This document shows positions 16,051 to 23,964 of a DNA stretch of 64,000 nucleotides, in pieces. The translations under genes were made by a program, and so were the position numbers. The stretch comes from Nocardia vinacea. GTDB taxonomy: Bacteria > Actinomycetota > Actinomycetes > Mycobacteriales > Mycobacteriaceae. Position 1 is the stretch's first letter; each line of letters begins with the position of its first letter. Below the pieces are notes generated by a model, which ran no database searches, was not told the DNA's origin, and was given only the letters and a program-made list of their open reading frames with translations. Location: positions 8,990,001-9,054,000 of the forward strand of contig NZ_CP109149.1 of assembly GCF_035920345.1 (NCBI RefSeq). The letters run 5' to 3'.

Positions 16051-16752
16051 TCAATATCCGATTGTGAAGCGGCGCTGGATGAATTGCGGCAGTTCGGCCT
16101 CGTCGAGTAGCGCGACCGCGGCGTCCTCGATGGAGATGCGGCTGTGGCCGTCGGTATCGCGGACCGGCTGGTCGCCGCCGACGCGGTAGCGGCCGGTGCG
16201 TTCGCCGGGGGCGATCAGTTCAGCTGGGCTGAGGTAGGTCCAGAGCCGATTCGAGGTGCGCAGGATATCGAGGGCGGCGCGGTGACCGCGTACCGCGGCG
16301 GCGTACTCGCGGGGGAGGCCGAGTTCTTCGAGGGTATCGGCGAGGCGTTGGTCGTCATCGGCGGTGACTCGGCCGGGCTCGTACTCCAGACTTCCCGCGC
16401 CGCCGACGACGATCAGCCGCGTGCGCGGGTGCGTGTGGAGTGCATCGAGCATAGAGCGAGCGGCACTCGCGTAGACCGTCGGATCGGCGATGGAGCGCGC
16501 GACGGTGTCATTGAAATCCGCTGCCGCATTTCCCGGTTGGTAACAGCTGATCAGGACGTCCATGCCGGGGAGGGCCGCGGCAATGGCCGCGCTGTCGAAG
16601 ATATCGAGGCTGCGCCAGGTGACGTTCGGCTGGCTGGTGGTGATCTGGCCGGCGTCCCTGGTGAACGCCGTGACGTGGTGGCCGCGGGTGACGGCCTCGG
16701 TGAGTACCCGCTGGCCGATATTGCCGGTCGCGCCGACGATTCCGATGAACAT
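16051..16752 (-). CDS. NAD(P)-binding NmrA/SDR-like oxidoreductase
   Basis: 233 residues with an N-terminal Rossmann motif IGIVGATGNIGQRVL, then a helix and LIVVGGAGSLEY. There is no classical YxxxK pair, so it is an atypical (NmrA/YwnB-like) short-chain protein of the BLVRB-like group. ATG 16752 is preceded by GGAG. It is divergent from a TetR gene with an inverted repeat between, so it is probably that regulator's target. The substrate is unknown; related proteins are often linked to quinone or stress reactions. Confidence 0.85.
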   Translation of the reverse strand: MFIGIVGATGNIGQRVLTEAVTRGHHVTAFTRDAGQITTSQPNVTWRSLDIFDSAAIAAALPGMDVLISCYQPGNAAADFNDTVARSIADPTVYASAARSMLDALHTHPRTRLIVVGGAGSLEYEPGRVTADDDQRLADTLEELGLPREYAAAVRGHRAALDILRTSNRLWTYLSPAELIAPGERTGRYRVGGDQPVRDTDGHSRISIEDAAVALLDEAELPQFIQRRFTIGY

Positions 16753-16777
16753 GGTTCTCCTCGAACTGGTTGATACG

Positions 16778-16796
16778 GCGTGTAGAAACTATACGC
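16778..16796. promoter_or_regulatory. inverted-repeat operator between the NAD(P)-binding protein and TetR genes
   Basis: GCGTGTAG-AAA-CTATACGC: 8-bp arms with one mismatch, about 25 bp from the minus-strand start codon and 55 bp from the TetR start. Spacing and position suit a TetR dimer controlling both genes. Confidence 0.6.
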
Positions 16797-16850
16797 TGTG
16801 AAGTATTTGAGCAATGTCAGGTTTTCTCACACCGCTGTAGAGTTGCCGCC

Positions 16851-17567
16851 GTGGGCACTGCGACGCCGAGCCGGCGGGAGTTACGACGCTCCGAGACGAC
16901 AGCGGAGATCAAGCAGGTCGCGCTCCGGTTGATGGCCGAGGGCGGACCGGGCGCCATCACGCTGCGCGCGATCGCGCGCGAAATGGGCATGACCGCGAAC
17001 GCCGTCTACAGCTACTTCCCGACCCGAGACGATCTGGTCACCGCGCTGATCAACGATGTGTATTCCGAACTCGCCGATGCGGTCGAGGCTGCCCGCGATG
17101 CCCGTCCCGCAACAGATGCCTCCGGTCGAATCCTCGCGTGGTCCTGCGCATTTCGTGATTGGGCGGTGGCGAATCCGGCCGGGTTCCGCCTCATCTACGG
17201 CGATCCGGTGCCCAACTACCAGCCTCCCGAAGGCGGCGCGGCCCCGGACGCGGAGCACCGAGTGTGCGCCGGTCTGACCGGTTTGGCCGCAGGCGCGTGG
17301 CCGCATGCCGAAAACCTCTACGCAGACAACGGGTTCGAGTGGTCGGACTTCGAGCCGAAACTCGTCGAGGAGGTCAAGGCGGAGTTCCCCGGCCTACCGC
17401 CCGCCGCGGTCGCGATCGCCCTGCGCATCTGGGGTCACCTGCACGGCCTGGTCTCCCTGGAAATCCTCGGCCACCTGCGCTCCCAGACCACAGATCCGGA
17501 AAAGCTGTACCGCAACGAAATCCGCCACCTCATCCGTTCGCTGGGGTTGGAGCCGCCAGAGCGCTGA
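16851..17567 (+). CDS. TetR-family regulator with WHG-type ligand domain
   Basis: About 238 residues from GTG 16851; upstream in-frame codons have no support. The N-terminal helix-turn-helix is GAITLRAIAREMGMTANAVYSYFPTRDDL. The C-terminal domain contains IWGHLHGLVSLEILGHL, the WHG motif named for one TetR C-terminal family. Probably an autorepressor that also controls the divergent NAD(P)-binding gene through the operator at 16778-16796. Confidence 0.9.
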   Translation: MGTATPSRRELRRSETTAEIKQVALRLMAEGGPGAITLRAIAREMGMTANAVYSYFPTRDDLVTALINDVYSELADAVEAARDARPATDASGRILAWSCAFRDWAVANPAGFRLIYGDPVPNYQPPEGGAAPDAEHRVCAGLTGLAAGAWPHAENLYADNGFEWSDFEPKLVEEVKAEFPGLPPAAVAIALRIWGHLHGLVSLEILGHLRSQTTDPEKLYRNEIRHLIRSLGLEPPER

Positions 17568-17603
17568 GTCCGCGGGCTGATCCCCTCGCCCGACGGTGCA
17601 ATA

Positions 17604-18842
17604 TCAGCTGGCAGCGCGGGTGCTTTCCAGTGTGTCGGCGGACTGACCGCCGATGGCCGTGCGGGCGGCGCGTTCGGTGAGGGCGGCGAGGAAGGGAAGG
17701 CGGGCGTCGCCGAGGGACATGGCGTGGTTGCCGAGATGGTTGGTGACGAAGCCGATGCCGAGACCGAGTCCGGGATTGGCGATACCGCCGGAACCGCCGA
17801 TGCCGAAGTGACCGAGGGCCTGGCGGGTGAGGCGGGTGCCGACGATGGCGCGGTGGTAGCCGAGTGCGAAATGCGGTGGGGCGCCGAGGACGTAGTCGTA
17901 GCGGCTGTTCGGCGGCATCTCCGCGATCCGCCGCGTGGTTTCGGGACGGAGCAGGCGGCGGTGGCCGACCAAGCCGTCGTTGCCGATTGCGCCGTACATC
18001 TTGGCGATGGCACGGGCAGTGAAAACGCCGTTCCATCCGGGCATCATCGCATCGTAGGGGCGCATGCCGAGGGTCATATCGGCCCAACCGTCGTAGACCG
18101 CGCTGCGGGCGGAGTTCATCACCTTCACCGAGGCGAACGGTGCGATGAGCGCGTCGAACGGGACCTTGGCTATGCCGAGGCGAGGCGCGAGCCGAGCCAG
18201 CCGCTGCCGCTGGTTTTCGGGTACGCCGAACCAGAAATCGTTGTCGCCCAGTGGCTCTCGGAGTTCACTGCGAACGAGGTCGGTGAAGTCGCGGCCGGTG
18301 GCGCGCTGTGCGATCTCCGCGACCAGAGTGCCGAAGGTCAGGCCGTGATATCCGGAAGCCCGCAGCCGCAATGGATCCGGCGCGGATGCGGCCATCGCCG
18401 CCGCCACGGCATCGTGGTCGAGCAGATCGTCCGAATCGGCGACCAGATCGCGGGTGCGCTGCAATCCGGCGCGGTGATTCAGTACCTCGCGAATCGTGAT
18501 GCCGCCCTTGCCCTGCGCGGCGAATTCCGGCCAGTAGTCCGCCACCGGCGCGTCCAACTCGAGTACGCCGCGCTCGATCAGTCGATGCGCGACCGTCGCC
18601 GTGACGCCCTTACCGGTCGAATAGGACAGTGCCATGGAATCGGCTCGCCACCGCCGGTCACTATCTACCCACCCTGCCCAGATATCGAGCACCGGCTCTC
18701 CGTCGAGGTACACCGCCAGCGCGCCACCGCCCTGGCTCTTACGCCGGAACATCGAAAAGAACTTGGCCGCGACGGCGGTGAATCGATCGTCGACCAGCAT
18801 GTGGCCGGGCATGCCCGCGCCATCGGTGCTCGCAGCTGGCAT
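17604..18842 (-). CDS. beta-lactamase-fold serine hydrolase (LipE/EstB-like esterase)
   Basis: 412 residues from ATG 18842 (MPAASTDGAG), backed by AAAGGAG about eight bases upstream; longer open frame further upstream has no coding look. The SxxK motif is visible as MALSYSTGKGVTATV and the tyrosine motif as SGYHGLTFGTLV. The late GHFGIGGSGG corresponds to the K/HxG-type element of class C-like enzymes. No signal peptide is seen, so it is cytoplasmic or non-classically exported. Such proteins are mostly esterases, not true beta-lactamases. It is divergent from an SDR gene. Confidence 0.88.
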   Translation of the reverse strand: MPAASTDGAGMPGHMLVDDRFTAVAAKFFSMFRRKSQGGGALAVYLDGEPVLDIWAGWVDSDRRWRADSMALSYSTGKGVTATVAHRLIERGVLELDAPVADYWPEFAAQGKGGITIREVLNHRAGLQRTRDLVADSDDLLDHDAVAAAMAASAPDPLRLRASGYHGLTFGTLVAEIAQRATGRDFTDLVRSELREPLGDNDFWFGVPENQRQRLARLAPRLGIAKVPFDALIAPFASVKVMNSARSAVYDGWADMTLGMRPYDAMMPGWNGVFTARAIAKMYGAIGNDGLVGHRRLLRPETTRRIAEMPPNSRYDYVLGAPPHFALGYHRAIVGTRLTRQALGHFGIGGSGGIANPGLGLGIGFVTNHLGNHAMSLGDARLPFLAALTERAARTAIGGQSADTLESTRAAS

Positions 18843-18998
18843 GGTCAGACTCCTTTGTCTGTCAGATAACGCCGCACAGGCTGCTGCTAACAGTTGCAAG
18901 CAGTCTGCTAACTTACTGTAACCAGCGTTACGCGATAGACGCAATGGCACGTACCGGTGGGCGGAATAGCGCGCGGCCCGACGAGGTTGGGCTGACCC

Positions 18999-19589
18999 GT
19001 GAAGATTGTTGTGATCGGTGCTACCGGAACCATCGGCTCGGCCCTCGTCGACGCACTCGAGGCGAACCCGGATCATCAGGTTGTTCGCGCTTCGCGGCGC
19101 GGACCGGTCCAGGTCGACCTGGCCGATCCCGGGTCGATCGCCGCGTTGTTCGATGCGGTGGACAATATCGACGCGGTCGTCGCCGTAGCCGCCAGCGGTC
19201 AACTCGCAGAACTCGCCGACTCGACCGACAACGAGTACTTCCTCGGTCTGGAAGGCAAATTCCTAGGCCAAATTCACCTGGTCCGCCAGGCTATCCGGCA
19301 CCTCAATGACGCCGGATCCATCACGCTCACCAATGGCATCTCGACCTTCTCCGAGCCGGGCCTGTCCTTCGCGGCCGCGGTCAATGCGGGGCTCGGCGGC
19401 TTCGTGCCCGCGGCGGCGCTCGAGCTGCCGCGCGGAATCCGCTTGAATTCGGTGAGTCCGGGCTGGATCTCGGAGACTCTCACCGCGCTCGGGCGTGACG
19501 GTTCTGCGGGCACTCCGGTGGCCGATGTTGTCCGGACCTATGTAGAGCTGATCGAGGGATCTGCCCACGGCCGGGTGGTCGAGCCATGA
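18999..19589 (+). CDS. short-chain dehydrogenase/reductase
   Basis: 196 residues from GTG 18999. It has the cofactor motif VVIGATGTIGSALVDAL, an Arg pair after strand 2 (RASRRG) suggesting NADPH, and the SPGW element near the end. The usual catalytic YxxxK is replaced: the region reads SFAAAVNAGLGGFVPAAALEL, so Tyr and Lys are absent. This matches a known subgroup of short SDR-like proteins whose activity is uncertain. It is convergent with pnkp, 27 bp between stops. Confidence 0.85.
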   Translation: MKIVVIGATGTIGSALVDALEANPDHQVVRASRRGPVQVDLADPGSIAALFDAVDNIDAVVAVAASGQLAELADSTDNEYFLGLEGKFLGQIHLVRQAIRHLNDAGSITLTNGISTFSEPGLSFAAAVNAGLGGFVPAAALELPRGIRLNSVSPGWISETLTALGRDGSAGTPVADVVRTYVELIEGSAHGRVVEP

Positions 19590-19616
19590 CCAGGTACCGG
19601 CCGCGGGGGTGATCCT

Positions 19617-22187
19617 TCACAGGCGTGGGTCGACCGGCTCCGATTCGAGGGCGAGGACCGCGAACACCGCTTCGTGCACGCGCCACAGCGGTTCGCCTGC
19701 GACGAAACGGTCCAGCGCTTCCAGGCCCAGTGCGTACTCGCGCAGCGCCATCGAGCGCTTGCGGCCCAGACCGCGCGTGCGCAACCTGTGTAGGTTGTTG
19801 TCGCGCAGGTACTCCGGGCCATAAATGATCCGGAGGTATTCGGGGCCGCGGCATTTCACGCCCGGCTGTACCAGATGGTCGCCTTCGTTGCGGACCATCG
19901 CGTAGTACGGCTTCACCACCATGCCCTCGCCGCCCGCCGTGGTCAGCTCGGTCCACCAGCTGGTGGCGGCGGCTTCGCTGTCCGGATCGGTCAAATCGAC
20001 GATTGTTCGGCCGGTCGGGGTGAACAGGTCGGCATCGGCGGCGACCAGCCGGTCGACCGTCGACAGATGCCAATCATGGTCGCGCACTGCGTAATTGATG
20101 CCCGCACCGGCCAGGATCTGGAACGGTGCGATGCGCAGACCAGCCAAGCCGTCGACCGGCCAGCAGTAACGGCCGTAGGCGGTGGTGAAGGCTGCCGCGT
20201 CGGTCTTGCGCGCGGCGGTGCGGTTCGCGAGATCGGCTACATCCAAGCCGCGGGCCGCGACCTCGGCAAGCAGATCGGTCGCGATGCCGAGTGCGGCACG
20301 GGCGGCCGCACCGACGGCGGCATACTGATTGCGCAGCAGGCCAACGGCTTTGGCCGACCACGGCATCAGCTCGGCATCGAGCAGCAGCCATTCGGTGTTC
20401 AATTCCTCGAACAGGCCCGCTGTTTCGGCAGCGGTACGCACCCGGGCGAGTATCTCCTCGGTCTGCGCGGTGTCGTCGAAGAACGGACGCCCGGTGCGGG
20501 TGTAGAGCGCACCGGTACTGCCGTCGTCGGCGCCGAACCGATCGGCCGCGACCTGCGCCGATCGCGTCACGAGCACGATTGCGCGCGACCCCATGTGCTT
20601 CTCCTCGCACACCACGCGTCGCACACCCTCGGACCGGTAGTAGTCGAAGGCCTCGGCGGGATGTTCGAGGTAGCCGTCCAGATGGGTGGTCGCACACGGC
20701 GCCATGGTCGGCGGCAGGTACACCAGCCAGCGCGGATCGATGGCGAAGCGGCTCATCACTTCCAATGCGGCCCCGGCGTTTTCCTCCTGCACGCCGACGC
20801 GGCCGTGCTGACGGGTCTCCACTACACGGCGGCCCATCACATCGTCCAGATCGAGCACACCGGGATCGCGGTGCGTTACACCGCTGGGCGTCGCCATGGT
20901 GGTGGCCTGCAGCGGACGCACCGGCTCGTACCAAACCCGTTCGGCCGGAACTGAAAGCGGTACGCGCTCCGGATAGCGCAGGGCTGAGAGCTTGCCGCCG
21001 AAGACGACGCCGGTGTCCAGGCAGAGTGTGTTGTTCACCCAGCGCAGATCGGTCACCGGCGTGTGGCCGTACAGTACGGTGGCGCGCCCGCGGTAATCCT
21101 CGGCCCACGGATAACGCACCGGCAGACCGTATTCGTCTGTCTCCCCGGTCGATTCGCCGTACATCGCGAATGCGCGCACCCGGCCCGACGCACGCCCGTG
21201 GTACTCCTCCTTGAGCCCGGCGTGCGCGACTACGAGACGGCCGCCGTCGAGCAAGTAGTGGCTGATCAGGCCGCGGCAGAAGTCCAGCGCCGACTTGCGG
21301 AAATCCTCGTCCTCGGTCTCCAACTGGGCCAGCGATTCCGCAAGGCCGTGCGCGATACGCACCTTCTGGCCGTCGAGTGCGCGCACCAGCTTGTTCTCGT
21401 GATTTCCGGTGACGCACAATGCCGTTCCCGCGCGCGTCATCCCCATGACGAGTCGGAGCACACCCGGGGTATCCGGTCCGCGATCGACCAGATCGCCGAC
21501 GAATACCGCGGTGCGCCCGGCGGGGTGACTCGCGCCGACAGCCCGGCCCGCATCGTCACGGGCGAGGTCGTAGCCGAGTTCGCCGAGCAGCGTCTCCAAT
21601 TCGGTGCGGCAGCCGTGCACATCGCCGATCACATCGAAAGGTCCGGTGAGTTCACGCTTATCGTTCCAGGCCCTTTCGTCGACAATGGTCGCCGACTCGA
21701 TCTCCTCGACACCGCGCAGGATGTACACCTTCCGGAAGCCCTCGCGTTCCAGACCGCGCAGGCCCCGGCGCAGTTCACGCTGCTGCCGGGACACCACGTG
21801 CCTGGCCAGGTGCGCCCGGTCGGGGCGTTGCTTATTGCGTTCGAAGCACACGTCATCGGACACGTCGAGCACGATTGCCACCGGCAGCACGTCGTGTGCC
21901 CGCGCCACCGCGATCAGCTCCTGACGCGCCTTGGGCTGCACATTGGTGGCGTCGATGATGGTGCGCAGGCCGCGCCGCAGCCGGATACCGGCGATGTGGT
22001 GCAGCAGTGCGAAAGCGTCCGGCGTCGACGACTGATCGTTCTCGTCATCGCTGACAATGCCGCGACAGGCATCCGAGGAAACGATCGCGGTCTGCGGAAA
22101 GTGCTTGCGCGCGAACGTCGATTTGCCGGAACCGGTACTGCCGATCAGCACGACGAGGGAGAGCTCCGGGACGGATAGCTCGGTCAT
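19617..22187 (-). CDS. pnkp: polynucleotide kinase-phosphatase-ligase Pnkp (RNA repair)
   Basis: 856 residues, close to the usual size of bacterial Pnkp. Three domains are readable: a 5'-kinase with P-loop GSTGSGKST (16-24); a metallophosphoesterase with GDVHG (188-192), GDLVDRG (231-237) and GNHEN (261-265) that removes 2',3'-cyclic and 2' phosphates; and an adenylyltransferase/ligase domain with motif I EEKHMGSRA (Lys 530). It repairs tRNAs cut by ribotoxins: Pnkp heals the ends and seals, while Hen1 adds a 2'-O-methyl that prevents re-cutting. Its ATG shares one base with the hen1 stop (TGATG), so translation is coupled. Preceding GAGGAG fits a ribosome-binding site. All domain motifs look intact. 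Confidence 0.95.
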   Translation of the reverse strand: MTELSVPELSLVVLIGSTGSGKSTFARKHFPQTAIVSSDACRGIVSDDENDQSSTPDAFALLHHIAGIRLRRGLRTIIDATNVQPKARQELIAVARAHDVLPVAIVLDVSDDVCFERNKQRPDRAHLARHVVSRQQRELRRGLRGLEREGFRKVYILRGVEEIESATIVDERAWNDKRELTGPFDVIGDVHGCRTELETLLGELGYDLARDDAGRAVGASHPAGRTAVFVGDLVDRGPDTPGVLRLVMGMTRAGTALCVTGNHENKLVRALDGQKVRIAHGLAESLAQLETEDEDFRKSALDFCRGLISHYLLDGGRLVVAHAGLKEEYHGRASGRVRAFAMYGESTGETDEYGLPVRYPWAEDYRGRATVLYGHTPVTDLRWVNNTLCLDTGVVFGGKLSALRYPERVPLSVPAERVWYEPVRPLQATTMATPSGVTHRDPGVLDLDDVMGRRVVETRQHGRVGVQEENAGAALEVMSRFAIDPRWLVYLPPTMAPCATTHLDGYLEHPAEAFDYYRSEGVRRVVCEEKHMGSRAIVLVTRSAQVAADRFGADDGSTGALYTRTGRPFFDDTAQTEEILARVRTAAETAGLFEELNTEWLLLDAELMPWSAKAVGLLRNQYAAVGAAARAALGIATDLLAEVAARGLDVADLANRTAARKTDAAAFTTAYGRYCWPVDGLAGLRIAPFQILAGAGINYAVRDHDWHLSTVDRLVAADADLFTPTGRTIVDLTDPDSEAAATSWWTELTTAGGEGMVVKPYYAMVRNEGDHLVQPGVKCRGPEYLRIIYGPEYLRDNNLHRLRTRGLGRKRSMALREYALGLEALDRFVAGEPLWRVHEAVFAVLALESEPVDPRL

Positions 22188-23909
22188 CACGACGCTCCTC
22201 TCGTACTGCTGTCGGTTGTGGCCTTGGTGAACATGGCTAGTTGCGTTGGTGGGCCGAATTCGGGATGTTCGACACCGACGGGCACGAAGCGCACCGCGTA
22301 GCCATACTGTTCGGCTACGCGAGAGGCCCAATCCGCGAATTCCGCGCGGGTCCATTCGAAGCGGTGATCGGAATGCCGGAACTTGCCCGCCGGAAGTGTC
22401 TCGTACACCACGTTGTGCTCGGCGTTCGGCGTCGTCACTACCACGGAATCCGGTGCGGCCGAGCCGAATACGGAATATTCGAGCGCTCCCAACCGCGGCT
22501 CGTCGATATGTTCGACGACCTCCATCAGCACGGCGGCGTCGTATCCGCGCAACCGTGCATCGGTGTACGTCAAGGCTCCCTGCAGCAACGTCAATCGCCG
22601 CGCCACCCGTTCCGGCATCCGATCGAGTCGCAACCGCCGCTTGGTGATGTTCAACGCTCGCATCGATACGTCGATACCGACTACCTCGGTAAAAACCTTG
22701 TCCGCCAGCAATTCCCGCAACAACGCCCCCTCCCCGCAGCCGAGGTCGAGCACCCGATGTGCCCCGACCCCCCCGCAGCGCGGCCAAGACCGCAGCCCGT
22801 CGCATAACCGCCAACGACGGCGCGCGCTCATCACCGTCGGTCGCCGTTACCTCCACCTCCGCTGCCTGCGCAGCTGTGGCCTCTGCGGTCGCGGCCTGTG
22901 CAACCGGGACCTCGGTCGACGCGGCCGCGGCCGGTACCCCGGGCCCGGCATTATCGATCACGACCTCGGGTCCGCTGCTCGACTGATCGGCCGCTACCGC
23001 GAAAACTCCAGGCGCGGTATCGGTTTCAGCATATTCGCCGGGCTGTTCGGGCGAGGCGGCGTCATTGTTCGCAGGGTCGGACAAGGCCACGTCGCCAGCC
23101 GCTTCCAACGCCTCGTCGCCCCCTTCCTCGACCGCATCGAGCTCCTCGGCCTCCACATCGTCCACCTCGGCCAGTCGGGCCAGCGCGGTCCGCACCAGCG
23201 ACTGACGTCGCGCGAGATATCGCCGCGTGATCCAGCCTCGTTCCGGATGCTCGGCCAGCCACCCGGCCCCCGCGCGGATGAGCTTGTCGACCTCGTCGGC
23301 GGCCAACCAGTAGTGCTTGGCACCGTCGAGCACCGGCAGCAGGACGTACAGGTGCGCGAGCGCGTCGGCAAGGCGGATGGTTCCGGCGAGTTCCAGTCGC
23401 ACATAATGCGAATCGCCCCACTCCGGAAAGGCCGGATCGAGGGGTAGTGGTTCGGCGATCACGGTCCAGCCCAGCGGCGCGAAGACCCGCTCGGCCGCCT
23501 CCGGACCGCCCTTGCACGGCACGGCAGGCAACGCGATCCGCAAAGGCAGCGCCGTCTGCGCCAACTCGGGCCGCTGATCGCAGCGTCCGTGCAGTGCCGT
23601 GCGGAATACCGCGCCGAGTGCCACCGACAGCAGCGATGACGCCGCATACGGCCGATCGTTGACATACTGCCCGAGACTGAAATCCGGTGTGCTGCGCGAT
23701 CGCCCGCGCACCAACCGGATCGGATCCACCTCCAATAGCAGCGCCGCCGTACACCGCGCCGCGGCCGCCTCCGGGTACACCACATGCGCGGTGCCGTAGG
23801 ACTGCTCGAACGCCTGCACCCGGTCGGGGTTCTTGTGCAGCAAGAAGCCCAGATCGGTCGCGGGCCAGGCCGCGCCCTCCGGCGGTGTGCAGGTGATCGT
23901 CAACAGCAT
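22187..23909 (-). pseudogene. hen1: hen1, 3'-terminal RNA 2'-O-methyltransferase, frameshifted in a C7 tract
   Basis: The N-terminal Pnkp-binding/activating domain (MLLTITCTPPEG.., ATDLGFLLHKNPDR) and the methyltransferase domain (LDLGCGEG; MEVVEHIDE; TTPNAEHN; FRHSDHRFEWTR with the metal-binding Glu/His set) lie in different frames. The switch maps to seven C (22768-22774, G on the coding strand). Removing one base joins ..AVLAALRG to GVGAHRVLDLGCGEG exactly as in normal Hen1 and gives 573 residues. The start is ATG 23909 by family N-terminus. A very Ala/Glu-rich linker of about 120 residues precedes the methyltransferase. Possibilities: sequencing or assembly error, a true mutation, or slippage at the tract. 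A separate start at ATG 22834 could make the methyltransferase domain alone. Confidence 0.9.
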
Positions 23910-23964
23910 CTTGCGATCGTCGCCGAGCCGCACACCGCACGCAAGGAAGTTTCGTGGGGGCTTG

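Noticed and set aside
17604..19202. longer beta-lactamase-like protein starting near 19202
   Set aside because: The extra N-terminal part is unlike the family and would run over the divergent SDR gene; AAAGGAG supports the start at 18842.
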